The notes beneath the pieces are model-generated. The model worked only from the letters and a program-made list of their open reading frames with translations, was not told the origin of the DNA and made no database searches. From Lewinellaceae bacterium (lineage in GTDB: Bacteria; Bacteroidota; Bacteroidia; Chitinophagales; Saprospiraceae), in the NCBI GenBank assembly GCA_020636135.1, contig JACJYK010000001.1, forward strand, positions 2,652,501 to 2,716,500: a stretch of DNA of 64,000 nt, in the 5' to 3' direction. Below, piece after piece: positions 35,310 to 45,674 of the stretch. Within the stretch, counting starts at the first letter, position 1; the number at the start of each line of letters is the position of its first letter. Made by a program: the position numbers and the translations under genes.

Positions 35310-36278
35310 TCAACCTGTCTTCTGGTATTTGTTGCGGTATTCGATGGGCGTTAATCCGGTGATTCGTTTGAATAACGAACGGAAAGCCTTTGTATCAGAA
35401 TAGCCAACATCATACATGACTTCGGAAATGTTTTTCCGGGACGTTTCAAAATCACGCTTAGCCGCTTCAATCTTTATACGTTGCAGATATTCCAGGACGG
35501 TATTGCCGGTTGCCAGTTTAAATCTCCGTTCAAAACTGCGTCTGCTCAGTGCGACCTTCCGGGCCAGGTCATTGACAGTCAGCTTTTCGGTGAAGTTCAA
35601 CTCGAGGTATTCCTGAATTTGGAGAATCTCCGGATCGTTGTGGTCTTTCTGACCCGTAAAAATGGCAAAAGCACTTTGATTATCGCGGTCAATGTCTATG
35701 GCGAAATATTTGGCAGCTAATATGGCGACTTCACGACTGGTATATTTCTCCAGTAAATACAGCAACAGGTTCCAATAGGAATTTGCACCACCACTGGAAT
35801 AAATCCCCTGCTCATCGGTAATGATCGTCCCGTCCTGTACATCAACATCGGGATACGTATCCCTGAATTCCTGGTAATAAGCCCAGTGGGTAGAACATTT
35901 CCTCCCATCCAATAATCCTGTCGATGCCAGCAGGAATGCTCCGACACATAAAGAAGCGATCTCTGTTCCCTGCTCGACCTGATTGAGAATCCAGGGGATA
36001 AATGCACGATTGAGGTTGACAGCCCGCTGCATGTCACCAAATAATGCCGGAATGATAATCAGATCGGAAGGGTCCGCCTCTGTCAATACCCGATCCACAT
36101 GAATGGTATAAACTTCATCCAACCGCACCTCAGACCTCAACCCAACCAGTTGAATCTCAAAAAGTGCCGGTTTACCCTGGGAGACAAGAAAATGGTTGGC
36201 CATATTGAACAGGTAGCGAGGATCTGCTATTGCCTCCATGACTGCATGTTCGGGAACCAGAATAGAAATTCTTTTCAT
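35310..36278 (-). CDS. GlxA family AraC-type transcriptional regulator
   Basis: 322 residues. An N-terminal DJ-1/PfpI-like domain (1-185) contains DLIIIPALFGD and ASLCVGAFLLASTGLLDGRKCSTHW, the GlxA hallmark in which the nucleophile-like Cys sits in a non-catalytic amidase fold. A C-terminal AraC HTH (about 225-318) has LARKVALSRRSFERRFK and YSDTKAFRSLFKRITGLTP. Such factors sense small molecules and activate nearby metabolic genes. The divergent neighbour is a DUF1304 membrane protein gene, a possible target. Confidence 0.9.
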   Translation of the reverse strand: MKRISILVPEHAVMEAIADPRYLFNMANHFLVSQGKPALFEIQLVGLRSEVRLDEVYTIHVDRVLTEADPSDLIIIPALFGDMQRAVNLNRAFIPWILNQVEQGTEIASLCVGAFLLASTGLLDGRKCSTHWAYYQEFRDTYPDVDVQDGTIITDEQGIYSSGGANSYWNLLLYLLEKYTSREVAILAAKYFAIDIDRDNQSAFAIFTGQKDHNDPEILQIQEYLELNFTEKLTVNDLARKVALSRRSFERRFKLATGNTVLEYLQRIKIEAAKRDFETSRKNISEVMYDVGYSDTKAFRSLFKRITGLTPIEYRNKYQKTG

Positions 36279-36371
36279 GATTTAAAGATAAACAGATCAT
36301 AATGACAATGTTCCAAAGATCCTTGGATCCAATTTCTGATATTTTATCTACCTTCCTCTAAAAGGAGGCTG

Positions 36372-36734
36372 ATGAAAATAGCTATTGATCTGATAACAGC
36401 ATTGGTCGGGATACTGCACCTGTATTTCATGTATTTTGAAATGTTTGCCTGGATGACAACCGGAAGGCGTATTTTCAAAAAATACCCCACTGAATTTTTT
36501 AAACAGTCCAAATCCTTGGCTGCCAATCAGGGATTGTACAATGGCTTTCTGGCTGCTGGTCTGTTCTGGACCTTTCTGATCCATGACGACAACTGGCAAT
36601 CGAACATCCGGATATTCTTCTTAAGCTGTGTTGCAATCGCCGGAATTTACGGGGCATTGACCGCAGACCGGAAGATCTTTTTTGTTCAGGCATTGCCAGC
36701 GCTAATTGGCCTGATTCTACTCGCATTTAATTGA
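36372..36734 (+). CDS. DUF1304 family membrane protein
   Basis: 120 residues with four hydrophobic segments (about 5-28, 53-70, 78-95, 100-118). The N-terminal GILHLYFMYFEMFAW and central NQGLYNGFLAAGL are DUF1304 signatures. Inner membrane; function unknown. It is divergent from the GlxA-type regulator gene with about 93 bp between starts. Confidence 0.88.
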   Translation: MKIAIDLITALVGILHLYFMYFEMFAWMTTGRRIFKKYPTEFFKQSKSLAANQGLYNGFLAAGLFWTFLIHDDNWQSNIRIFFLSCVAIAGIYGALTADRKIFFVQALPALIGLILLAFN

Positions 36735-36976
36735 TTGTTCAAAAGCTGGTTCCCCCCGCCGACCATCGAATTACCACAGATGGCAGTTCAGTATATACAT
36801 ATATTAAATACAGATCAGCTAATATTTACCCCTGAAGGAGGAATTATTCTTTGGAATTATAATTATCTTTTGATTTCCTGGTACTAAGCATGCGTTTTTT
36901 TCACCGACCAATACACACAAAATCGGACTCCTCAATTTCCATTTTGCCTGAATTGGTCCACTAAAAATTTAACCCG

Positions 36977-38035
36977 ATGAAACCATCCAAATTACTGTTG
37001 TCTTTATGCTTATTATTTGCAGGACAAACGCTGAAAGCCGGTTGTGATGCTGAAGATGTCACACTATTTGTGGATTGTGCAGCCATTGGTGATCATTTTA
37101 CCGTATCAGATGATGTTGCTGAGCTGGTGATACTGGATGAAGATGGTAACCACGTACCGAATCCGATTCCTCTGGTTCCACTGTATTTTTGTAAAACCCT
37201 CACTGTACTGGCTATTGTAGGAGATGACACCTGCTCTTCTACCATATCCATTCAAACTACCGGTCCCGAGATCCAGTTAGCGGAATTTGAGTCCGTAACT
37301 GCCCAAAATTATGCAGCAGATAATGTACCGCCCCCCATCATCATGGATTGCACCCAGGGTATCCGCGTTTATGATTATCATGATGACATTATCGGTGCCT
37401 GTGATGAAGTTCCACGGGTAAAACGGACCTACACAGCCTATGATAAATGTGGAAATACTTCTACTGCCGTCAAATATTTTAATGTAATTCCAGAGTTAGC
37501 CTGCACCATCATCGGGCCTTCCCGGATCTCTGCAGGCGTGCCGGTTGAATTCAAATTGCAGAAAGACCCGAAAGGAATATTTACAAATCCCGTGTGGAAT
37601 ATCAAAGGGAAAGACTGGATAATTGATTTTGACAAACTCAACGATGGCGAATCAAAAATCAGGGTTTTGGCTGGCCCGAATGCTGCTCCGGAAGCTGAGC
37701 TTGAATTGGACCTTTTTGATCTCTTTGGTTGCCAGCGGTCTTGCTACAAGGTCATCAACGTCATCCGGAACAACCGCTTCCTCGGCATGCAAGAAAATAG
37801 TGCGGATAATTATCAAATTAGTTTTGGTAATGAGTACATCCGATTGGCTGACCTCAAGCAGAATTTCGTCAGTGCATATCGCATATTCGATCTCTCCGGA
37901 CGATTGGTAAGCTTTAACCGTACGCTTCCCGGCGGCAATATTGATATCAGTCTGGCAGGTATTCCACAGGGACTTTTCCTGATCTCATTACAAACGCAGG
38001 ATGGCCCGGTGACTTATAAGTTTACCCGGCTCTAG
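36977..38035 (+). CDS. Secreted cysteine-rich protein, T9SS-like C-terminus
   Basis: 352 residues with a signal peptide (MKPSKLLLSLCLLFAGQTLKAG). The mature N-terminal part has many Cys (VDCAAIG, YFCKTL, DTCSST, MDCTQGI, KCGNTST), suggesting Ig-like domains with disulfides, comparable to HYR/Ig-like modules of Saprospiraceae adhesins. The last 75 residues (YRIFDLSGRLVSFNR; GIPQGLFLISLQTQDG) match T9SS sorting domains. Function unknown; probably an exported surface or matrix protein. It is a single gene. Confidence 0.75.
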   Translation: MKPSKLLLSLCLLFAGQTLKAGCDAEDVTLFVDCAAIGDHFTVSDDVAELVILDEDGNHVPNPIPLVPLYFCKTLTVLAIVGDDTCSSTISIQTTGPEIQLAEFESVTAQNYAADNVPPPIIMDCTQGIRVYDYHDDIIGACDEVPRVKRTYTAYDKCGNTSTAVKYFNVIPELACTIIGPSRISAGVPVEFKLQKDPKGIFTNPVWNIKGKDWIIDFDKLNDGESKIRVLAGPNAAPEAELELDLFDLFGCQRSCYKVINVIRNNRFLGMQENSADNYQISFGNEYIRLADLKQNFVSAYRIFDLSGRLVSFNRTLPGGNIDISLAGIPQGLFLISLQTQDGPVTYKFTRL

Positions 38036-38121
38036 ACCACATTGTGACGTTTTAATGCAGGCCGGCCGGTCATATTTCGCAAAATAAAATGATAATGACT
38101 TGAGAATGTTATCTTAAATCC

Positions 38122-39648
38122 ATGAAGTCAATGGTCAAGGTCTTTCGTCCGCTTAAGGTCTGCATCTGCTGTGCTATGACCTGGATAGCACTCTTAACTA
38201 ATTCCTTACCGGCATCCGGGCAAAGTACATCTTCCAGGCCCAATATCCTTTTTATCCTCTCCGATGATCACACCTCGCAAGCGTGGGGTATCTACGGTGG
38301 TATCCTAGCGCCCTATGTCAAGAATGATAACATCAAGCGATTGGCAGCAGGTGGATCTACCCTGGACAATGCCTTCTGCACCAACTCCATCTGTACACCT
38401 AGCAGAGCTGCCATCCTTACCGGCCAGTACAGTCACCGCAACGGCGTCTATGAGCTCGATGATGCACTTGACCCGGATACCATCAGTGTTGCCAAACTTT
38501 TACAGCAAGCCGGGTATGCGACTGCATTATTTGGTAAATGGCACCTGAAGAAAAAACCAGCTGGATTTGATGAATTTCTGGTTCTGCCCGGACAGGGTCG
38601 CTATCACAATCCTTTGTTGAAAGGACCGGATGACTGGCAGGATGCCAATGCGGGAGGCAAGGAATATCCCGGCTATGTCGATGATGTCATCACCGACAAG
38701 GCGCTTAACTGGCTGCAAAACCAGGATCACCGGAAGCCATTCTTCCTCTGCACGCAGTTCAAGGCGACTCACGAACCATTTGATTACCCTGACAGATACC
38801 GGAATTTCCTGGAAGGGGTGGAACTGCCTTACCCGGATAACCTCATGGAATGGGGAGCCGCAGCTACCGGCCGCACCCATGATGGATGGCCTCTGGAAAT
38901 TCTTGGCCAACGTTTTGAACAACATGCCGGCACGACTTATCCCGGGCCTCCCTTCAGTCTTGAGGGACTGGATTCGGTGGAGGCCAGAAAGAAAATCTAC
39001 CAAAAATTCGTGCACGACTTTCTTCGCGCAGGAGCCGCCATTGACGACAACATTGGCAAGCTGATCGACTACTTACAAAAGGCCGGACTATGGGAAAATA
39101 CCGTCGTCATCTACACAGCTGACCAGGGATACTTCCTGGGTGAGCATGCCTATTTCGATAAACGATTCATCTATGAGCAGTCCCTGCGCATGCCCTTTGT
39201 CATCAGTTATCCTCCGGAAATACCAGCTGGCTCGCGTCTGGAAGACATGATCCTCAATATTGATTTTGCTCCATTAATGCTCGATTATGCCGGTTTGCCA
39301 ACGCCGGAAGCCATGCAGGGAAGGAGTTTTAGAACCAACCTTGAGGGAAAGACTCCGGGCGACTGGCGCAAAGCCATATACTTCCATTATTGGAGCAACC
39401 AACCGGAACGCCCAGCACATTACGGTATCCGCACCGAACGTTACAAACTGGCCTACTTTTATGGAAAAGCCCGCCCGGGTAAACACCAGGATGTCATGCC
39501 CTACCCTCCCGGATGGGAATTTTATGACTTAAAGAAAGACCCCGGTGAATCAAACAATTTGTACCTTAAAAAGTCGAGTACGCGAATTGTGCAAAAATTA
39601 AAAGGGCAATTAAATGCCCTGCAAAAAGAAACCGGTGATATCTGGTAA
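38122..39648 (+). CDS. Secreted sulfatase (Cys-type)
   Basis: 508 residues with an N-terminal signal (about 1-34). PNILFILSDDH (Asp48/Asp49) binds calcium, and CTPSRAAILTG (Cys91) is the formylglycine-generating signature C-x-P-S-R. GKWHLKK and TADQGYFLGEH give the further catalytic His and Asp residues. The C-terminal PPGWEFYDLKKDPGESNNL is standard for the S1 family. It removes sulfate from a glycan or other ester; maturation needs a formylglycine enzyme not found in the window. Which S1 subfamily is not decidable by eye. Confidence 0.92.
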   Translation: MKSMVKVFRPLKVCICCAMTWIALLTNSLPASGQSTSSRPNILFILSDDHTSQAWGIYGGILAPYVKNDNIKRLAAGGSTLDNAFCTNSICTPSRAAILTGQYSHRNGVYELDDALDPDTISVAKLLQQAGYATALFGKWHLKKKPAGFDEFLVLPGQGRYHNPLLKGPDDWQDANAGGKEYPGYVDDVITDKALNWLQNQDHRKPFFLCTQFKATHEPFDYPDRYRNFLEGVELPYPDNLMEWGAAATGRTHDGWPLEILGQRFEQHAGTTYPGPPFSLEGLDSVEARKKIYQKFVHDFLRAGAAIDDNIGKLIDYLQKAGLWENTVVIYTADQGYFLGEHAYFDKRFIYEQSLRMPFVISYPPEIPAGSRLEDMILNIDFAPLMLDYAGLPTPEAMQGRSFRTNLEGKTPGDWRKAIYFHYWSNQPERPAHYGIRTERYKLAYFYGKARPGKHQDVMPYPPGWEFYDLKKDPGESNNLYLKKSSTRIVQKLKGQLNALQKETGDIW

Positions 39649-39736
39649 CACAAATGGATTAACCAACTCATGATAAAATTGAGATCTCCCGTATGAAATA
39701 TTTTATTGATCAATAACCAAAAAACCTTTAGAGTCA

Positions 39737-41290
39737 ATGTTAAATTTAGCTGTCATCCTGGAAGATAGTGCCCGCCGGTACCCGAATAAAATGGCCTTCC
39801 AATTTATGGACACCGCACTCACCTATGCACAAGTCAATGCAGCTGCCAACCAGGTAGCGAATGGCCTGAGAAATCAGGGTATACAACCAGGAGATAAGGT
39901 CGGATTAAGCTGTTTGAACCTGCCCTATTTCCCAATCATCTATTTTGGTATCCTTAAAGCTGGAGCTGTCGTTGTGCCATTAAGTGTATTATTGAAGCAG
40001 GATGAAATCGCCTATCATCTGAGTGATTCCGAAGCAAAGGCTTATTTCTGTTTTGAAGGCAATGAAGCTTTGCCCATGGGTACAGAAGGAAAAGCCGGAT
40101 TCGATCAGGTCGCCGGTTGCCAGCAATTTTACCTGATCACGGCTAAACCTACCGATCCACCCTCCATACCAGGAGTTTCCACCCTGGGAATGTTGATGAA
40201 GGGGCAGGCACCAACCATTGAGACAGCTCAAACCTCTGCGGAAGATACGGCCGTGATTATTTACACCTCCGGAACAACAGGCCGCCCGAAAGGCGCTGAA
40301 CTTACCCACTCTAATTTATTATTGAATGCCATCTTGTCCGGTGACCTGATTAAGGCAGATCATACTGATGTTGCATTAACGGTTCTTCCGCTATTTCACA
40401 TCTTTGCGATGACCGTGTGTATGAATTCAGGGATCTACCGGGGCGGCAGCAATATCTTGTTGCCCAAATTTGACGCTGATACCGTACTCAAATTGATGAT
40501 TAAGCATCAAGTGACAGTCTTTGCCGGCGTTCCTACCATGTATTGGGGTCTGTTAATGCATGATGATCCCACGGTTGACATTGATCAGATCACCAAAACA
40601 CTGCGGATCTGTGCTTCCGGTGGAGCTGCTTTACCGGTACAGGTATTAAAAGATTTTGAAGCTAAATTTAATGTGCCCATCCTGGAAGGTTATGGCATGT
40701 CAGAAGGATCACCAGTCGTCACATTTAATCACCTGGACGTAGGCCGTAAACCGGGTAGTATTGGTACTCCAGCCTGGGGAATTGAAGTAAAATTGGTTGA
40801 TGAACACGACCAGGAGGTTCCCATCGGAGAGAAAGGAGAACTCCTCTACCGGGGGCATAATGTGATGAAAGGTTATTACAAAAAACCAGAAGCCAATAAA
40901 AGCACCCTTAAAAATGGTTGGCTGTATTCCGGAGATGTTGCGATCAAGGATGAGGATGGATTTTATTACATTGTCGATCGGACCAAAGACATGATCATCC
41001 GCGGTGGATTTAATGTATATCCCAGGGAAGTGGAAGAAGTCATGATGAAAAATGAAGTCATCTCGATGGTTGCAGTCATTGGTGTACCGGATGAAAAGCT
41101 GGGTGAAGAAGTAAAAGCCTTTGTCGTATTGAAAAAAGGTGCAGCCATAGACACGGATACGTTGATGCAATGGACGAAAGACCATATTGCTTCGTATAAA
41201 TACCCCAGAATCATTGAATTTGTTAACACCTTGCCGATGAGCGCAACTGGGAAAATCCTAAAGAAAGAATTGCGCACTCGCCAAGCTTAA
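39737..41290 (+). CDS. Long-chain fatty acid / acyl-CoA synthetase
   Basis: 517 residues, ANL superfamily. P-loop YTSGTTGRPKGAE, the GYGMSEGSP adenylate-binding motif, GWLYSGDVA and the C-terminal hinge/A10 lysine (PMSATGKILKKEL) are present. It activates a carboxylic acid to its AMP ester and transfers it to CoA. The sequence resembles the long-chain fatty acid-CoA ligase group; the acid is unknown. It lies between two sulfatase genes but shares no evident pathway with them. Confidence 0.9.
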   Translation: MLNLAVILEDSARRYPNKMAFQFMDTALTYAQVNAAANQVANGLRNQGIQPGDKVGLSCLNLPYFPIIYFGILKAGAVVVPLSVLLKQDEIAYHLSDSEAKAYFCFEGNEALPMGTEGKAGFDQVAGCQQFYLITAKPTDPPSIPGVSTLGMLMKGQAPTIETAQTSAEDTAVIIYTSGTTGRPKGAELTHSNLLLNAILSGDLIKADHTDVALTVLPLFHIFAMTVCMNSGIYRGGSNILLPKFDADTVLKLMIKHQVTVFAGVPTMYWGLLMHDDPTVDIDQITKTLRICASGGAALPVQVLKDFEAKFNVPILEGYGMSEGSPVVTFNHLDVGRKPGSIGTPAWGIEVKLVDEHDQEVPIGEKGELLYRGHNVMKGYYKKPEANKSTLKNGWLYSGDVAIKDEDGFYYIVDRTKDMIIRGGFNVYPREVEEVMMKNEVISMVAVIGVPDEKLGEEVKAFVVLKKGAAIDTDTLMQWTKDHIASYKYPRIIEFVNTLPMSATGKILKKELRTRQA

Positions 41291-41307
41291 ATCATCAACA
41301 CTTACCT

Positions 41308-42747
41308 ATGAATCGTAAGATCCTGGCCCTTGGCTCCTGGTTGCTAGTATTCGCTACCGGAAGCTTGTTTTATGCTTTTCATGATCGCCATTCTACACCG
41401 GTCGCAGACTCGCCCAATATCATCCTGGTGTATTTTGACGATATGGGATTTGGAGATCTTGGTCGTACCGGCGCGGTGGGCTACCAGACACCCAATCTGG
41501 ATCAGATGGCAAAAGACGGCATGGTCCTTTCCCAGTTTCTCTCACCGCAGGCTGTTTGCTCTGCATCAAGGGCTGGTTTACTGACCGGCTGTTATCCCAA
41601 TCGGATCGGCTTCAGCGGAGCCCTGGATCATACCGCCAAAGTCGGGATCAGCGACAAGGAGGAAACCATTGGTCAAATGCTCAAGAAGCAAGGATATGCG
41701 ACTGCCGCCTTCGGGAAATGGCACCTGGGACATCTGCCTCAGTTCTTACCACCAAGACACGGCTTTGATGAATTCCTGGGAATCCCTTATTCGCATGATA
41801 TGTGGCCGAATCATCCCACTGCTAAAAATTATTACCCTCCATTGCCATTGATTGAAAATGAGACGGTGATCGAAACCAATCCGGATCAGAGCCAGTTCAC
41901 CACGATGTTTACCGAGAAGACGATCGATTTCATCAAACGACACCGGGAAGGTCCGTTCTTTGTTTATCTGGCTCATCCCATGCCCCACGTACCACTGGCC
42001 GTTTCGGATAAATTCAAAGGTAAGTCCGAGCAGGGCATGTACGGTGATGTGATCATGGAACTCGACTGGAGCATCGGTCAGATCCGCAAGACCCTGGATG
42101 AAATGGGACTTGCTAAAAACACCCTGATGATCGTCACTTCCGATAATGGTCCATGGATCAACTATGGCAATCATGCAGGCAGTACCGGTGGTCTGCGTGA
42201 AGGTAAAGGCACCTCCTTTGAAGGAGGACAGCGAGAGCCCTGTCTGGTAGTATGGCCTGACCACGTACCCGCCGGAGTGATTTCCAACCGGTTAAGTTCT
42301 GCCATCGACGTGTTGCCGACCATTGCAGAGGTTACCGGCGCAGAACTACCCGCGCAACACATCGATGGTGTGAGCATCTGGGATGTCCTTAAAGGCGATC
42401 CGGATGCCAACCCTCGCACGACATTCTACTATTATTACCGTCGCAACAACCTGGAAGCCATCCGGCACGGAAACTGGAAACTGGTATTCCCCCACCCCGG
42501 GCGCACCTACGAAGGATTCACGCCGGGTAAAGACGGTATGCCGGGCCCCAACAATGAGAATTTTAATTTCGAAGGGGGGCTTTATGATCTACGCAGAGAT
42601 CCGGGAGAGCGCTATGATGTAAAATTTGCCAATCCGGACATCGTAAAGGAACTGGAACGGCTCGCTGATGAAGCCAGAAAAGATCTGGGTGATGAACTTA
42701 CCGGAGCGGAGGGTGAGAACCGGAGGCCGATCGGAAGAGTGGAATAG
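41308..42747 (+). CDS. Secreted sulfatase (C-S-A-S-R type)
   Basis: 479 residues with an N-terminal hydrophobic segment (about 6-24). Asp44/Asp45 in LVYFDDMGFGD bind calcium. Cys84 in VCSASRAGLLTG is the formylglycine site with the A variant of C-x-P/A-x-R. GKWHLGHLP and TSDNGPW complete the catalytic set. Closest in layout to arylsulfatase A-like S1 enzymes. It starts 17 bp after the acyl-CoA ligase, so co-transcription is likely. It ends in a heptamer-repeat intergenic region. Confidence 0.92.
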   Translation: MNRKILALGSWLLVFATGSLFYAFHDRHSTPVADSPNIILVYFDDMGFGDLGRTGAVGYQTPNLDQMAKDGMVLSQFLSPQAVCSASRAGLLTGCYPNRIGFSGALDHTAKVGISDKEETIGQMLKKQGYATAAFGKWHLGHLPQFLPPRHGFDEFLGIPYSHDMWPNHPTAKNYYPPLPLIENETVIETNPDQSQFTTMFTEKTIDFIKRHREGPFFVYLAHPMPHVPLAVSDKFKGKSEQGMYGDVIMELDWSIGQIRKTLDEMGLAKNTLMIVTSDNGPWINYGNHAGSTGGLREGKGTSFEGGQREPCLVVWPDHVPAGVISNRLSSAIDVLPTIAEVTGAELPAQHIDGVSIWDVLKGDPDANPRTTFYYYYRRNNLEAIRHGNWKLVFPHPGRTYEGFTPGKDGMPGPNNENFNFEGGLYDLRRDPGERYDVKFANPDIVKELERLADEARKDLGDELTGAEGENRRPIGRVE

Positions 42748-42755
42748 GGGGAAAA

Positions 42756-42825
42756 AGGAGAAAGGACAAGGGACAAGGGAGAAGGGAGAAGGGAGAAAGG
42801 AGAAGGATGGAGGGAGAAAGGAGGT
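42756..42825. repeat. Purine-rich heptamer array (period 7)
   Basis: Ten in-phase 7-nt units such as GGGAGAA, AGGAGAA and GGGACAA directly after the sulfatase stop (42747). Non-coding, strongly purine-skewed on the plus strand. Three more period-7 arrays occur at 55.8 kb and 60.5-61.0 kb, with unrelated unit sequence. Confidence 0.8.
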
Positions 42826-42986
42826 GTAGGTATGAGGTTTGAGGTGCGGGATGGTTGGGATGCGGGGCATAAAAAATACGTAATCTGAGGGCCTTACCAG
42901 ATTCTCGATAAGGCGTACCGGCTTCTCATCGGTGCTGGACAACCCGAATGGAATTTTGTAGATTAGGGATACCTAATCACTCAATT

Positions 42987-45674
42987 ATGCGGAGTACATT
43001 ATCCATTATTACTGCAATTCTGATTATCGGTTTTGGAAATGCTCTTTCTGCAAAGGCACCAGTATTCCCATTGCTGCCGGGGATTAAATACGAATTGAAC
43101 ATCACATTTTACCAGGGATCGATTTCTTCGGAGAATGCCATTCCTAACGAAAGGGATTTGAAAGATTTTGAAACCTTCATCCTGACCTATCGCGTCGAGG
43201 TGAATCAACTGGATGCATCGCAATTTGAATTGATGGCAACCTGGCAGAATCTAATTCCTACACAAATAAATACTCGACTATTCCGACAGAACCACCAGTA
43301 CACCTTCGCCCGCGAAATAGGGATGCATGAAACAGTACGTATAATCATCGATTCATCGGGCAAGTTGATCTCTGGCGACCCGCTCCTGCTGGATACAATG
43401 ACCCGGCAATATTTGTCCGGTTTTCATACGCGTATGCCAAATCAATTGCTTCCCTTTTCCCTGGATTTATTCAATCCATCCAACGCTACCAATTGGAGTT
43501 CTCCAGCAGAAGCAGGTAAAGAGTGGCAACGGTCATTACAATTAATTACAGAGAACAATCTGTTTCCAAGCCAAAAGCTATACATACGATTTGACTATCA
43601 ATTTAAACCTCTGCCGCAACAGGCGTTAACCCTTAACATCCAGGAAACGGAAGAAAATTATCAAATTCAGTTATTTAAAACAGACCCAACCCTGGATGGT
43701 CAAAATCTGGAGATCAGTCACAGTTTACAGGCTACTTACGCCATTGAGGATCCATCGCTAATAAATATTAAAATTTATAACCAAAATAAAACATTACTGC
43801 TAAAACGGCTCTTTGTCAGACCTGGAGATCATTGGGATATTACCTGGGAAGGAATACAACCTTCCGTACATACCCCTTACGATCCATGGAATTCAGTACA
43901 ACTTGGGCAATTCTGGACTAAATACAGGGGCAATCAATTTATGTCCATTTCAGGTTATTATCGAGTAAAATTAAACGCATTGGGACCGGGGAATTTTCTC
44001 AATTGGGTTGCAAAACAATACCGGCTGGAAATGAATTGGCTTGAAGAGAATCCTGCTCCTGATCCCTTGGCTCAAAAGTTGGTTTGGAATGACAGCTATT
44101 ATACACATGCCCTCTATAGCCAATTCCCTTTTAATGACATAATACGTTATCAGGACTTTGGCTCTCATTATAGCGACTCCACAATGCTTTACCAACCCCA
44201 TTCGGAAGAAGTGGTTGTTTATGCTCAATACCTGGAAGCACTTGTAAATCATAAAATCCAAAACAGGGGTTTAAATTTTAATCCCCTAAACAATCTTCCA
44301 TCCTATCAGCCACTTACAGGCTTTTATTATGCCATTGAAAACTTTAAGGATTATGCACGAAATCATTTGATGTTTAAATACGCACGAATTATTTTATCCA
44401 ACACCCTATTTGATATAAACACCTGTCAACATGTACTCCGGATATTCCAGGATTTAGTTCCCGATTCGGTTCAAAATAGTGCATTAAATGCGCTTTATGA
44501 GAAAAGAGAAAGTCTGGAGAAAGGCCAGTATTTTACCAACCTCCTGGTCAAAACACCGGAGGGTAACCGGAGCTTACAATCTATTATTCCCGGCCCACTA
44601 TTGATTTACAGTCAATACCGCGATTATCCGATAAACCCTGATCTTATCATCAATTTGGACAAAGAAGCGTTGGCAGACCTCCGAATCGTCATCCTGTCCA
44701 AAATGAATAGCCCTAAATTAGCCGCCATAATATCCAACCAAACCGGGATACCCGTAGAACATATTTTTGTTTTCCAACCGGCAGGAGGAGAAACCATTTT
44801 AGACACATTATTCATTGCTGAGAATGACGTGGAAAGCAGTGTTTTTTCGATGTTGCTTGATAATCATCAAAAAATTTATTACGCTGGCCCTAATCGGTTT
44901 GCCCCATTATACAGGGGATTACAGGAATTAAAGCAGGATCTGGAACTTCAAAATTCAAAATTGCGGCAAAATTTGATTCGCTACTCGTTGATGGGGTTTG
45001 TATTGCTTTTGCTAATCACATTAATTGTCAGGGCCCGGGAGCGATACATTCTTCAGGCTAACGCAAGAAAATATCAACAATTGAATCTAAAATGGCAAGC
45101 CCTGACCGGGCAATTAAACCCTCACTTTTTATTTAATAGTCTGGCATCTATCCGAGAAATGATCAGCCAGAATCATACACAACAAGCTGCCAATTATATT
45201 CAGACCTTTTCAAATTTCCTTCGTAACATTCTCAAAGCAAACCGATTGAAGCGGATTTCCCTGCAACAAGAAATTGAATTTTCACGTAATTACCTTGAGC
45301 TCGAACAAATGCGGTCCCCTTTTCTGGTCAAATGGAATATTGATCCGGACCTCGATCTTCCGAGCATTGAAATTCCACCACTATTAATCCAACCCTATCT
45401 GGAAAATGCCATCAAACACGGCATCTCTGGTCAGCAGGATGGGATAATAACGCTAAATTTTACCCGAAAAAACCAATGGGTCCATATTATCATAACGGAC
45501 AATGGACGTGGCCTACCTGCAAATATGAATCCTGGCGGTGTGGGAATGGCATTGGGTAAAGAAAGGATGGAGACATATTATTCACACCATGCACGCATGC
45601 ATTATGCAACGGCTTTCCCTGAGCGGAAAGAAAACCCAGGAACAATGATTGAATTATGGTTACCGATCGAATAA
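42987..45674 (+). CDS. Large sensor histidine kinase (LytS-type) with periplasmic thioredoxin-like module
   Basis: 895 residues from MRSTLSIITAILII, a signal peptide. A long extracytoplasmic part (about 25-660) is mostly unrecognised; residues about 513-640 look like a TlpA/AhpC-type thioredoxin fold (LLVKTPEGNRSLQSIIPGP) without active-site cysteines. A membrane helix (about 666-682), a short coil and a His_kinase domain follow with His713 (LNPHFLFNSL), and a HATPase with PYLENAIKHG and DNGRGLP. The LytTR regulator overlaps by 19 bp. The ligand is unknown. A 13-residue upstream extension to 42948 lacks signal character. Confidence 0.85.
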   Translation: MRSTLSIITAILIIGFGNALSAKAPVFPLLPGIKYELNITFYQGSISSENAIPNERDLKDFETFILTYRVEVNQLDASQFELMATWQNLIPTQINTRLFRQNHQYTFAREIGMHETVRIIIDSSGKLISGDPLLLDTMTRQYLSGFHTRMPNQLLPFSLDLFNPSNATNWSSPAEAGKEWQRSLQLITENNLFPSQKLYIRFDYQFKPLPQQALTLNIQETEENYQIQLFKTDPTLDGQNLEISHSLQATYAIEDPSLINIKIYNQNKTLLLKRLFVRPGDHWDITWEGIQPSVHTPYDPWNSVQLGQFWTKYRGNQFMSISGYYRVKLNALGPGNFLNWVAKQYRLEMNWLEENPAPDPLAQKLVWNDSYYTHALYSQFPFNDIIRYQDFGSHYSDSTMLYQPHSEEVVVYAQYLEALVNHKIQNRGLNFNPLNNLPSYQPLTGFYYAIENFKDYARNHLMFKYARIILSNTLFDINTCQHVLRIFQDLVPDSVQNSALNALYEKRESLEKGQYFTNLLVKTPEGNRSLQSIIPGPLLIYSQYRDYPINPDLIINLDKEALADLRIVILSKMNSPKLAAIISNQTGIPVEHIFVFQPAGGETILDTLFIAENDVESSVFSMLLDNHQKIYYAGPNRFAPLYRGLQELKQDLELQNSKLRQNLIRYSLMGFVLLLLITLIVRARERYILQANARKYQQLNLKWQALTGQLNPHFLFNSLASIREMISQNHTQQAANYIQTFSNFLRNILKANRLKRISLQQEIEFSRNYLELEQMRSPFLVKWNIDPDLDLPSIEIPPLLIQPYLENAIKHGISGQQDGIITLNFTRKNQWVHIIITDNGRGLPANMNPGGVGMALGKERMETYYSHHARMHYATAFPERKENPGTMIELWLPIE

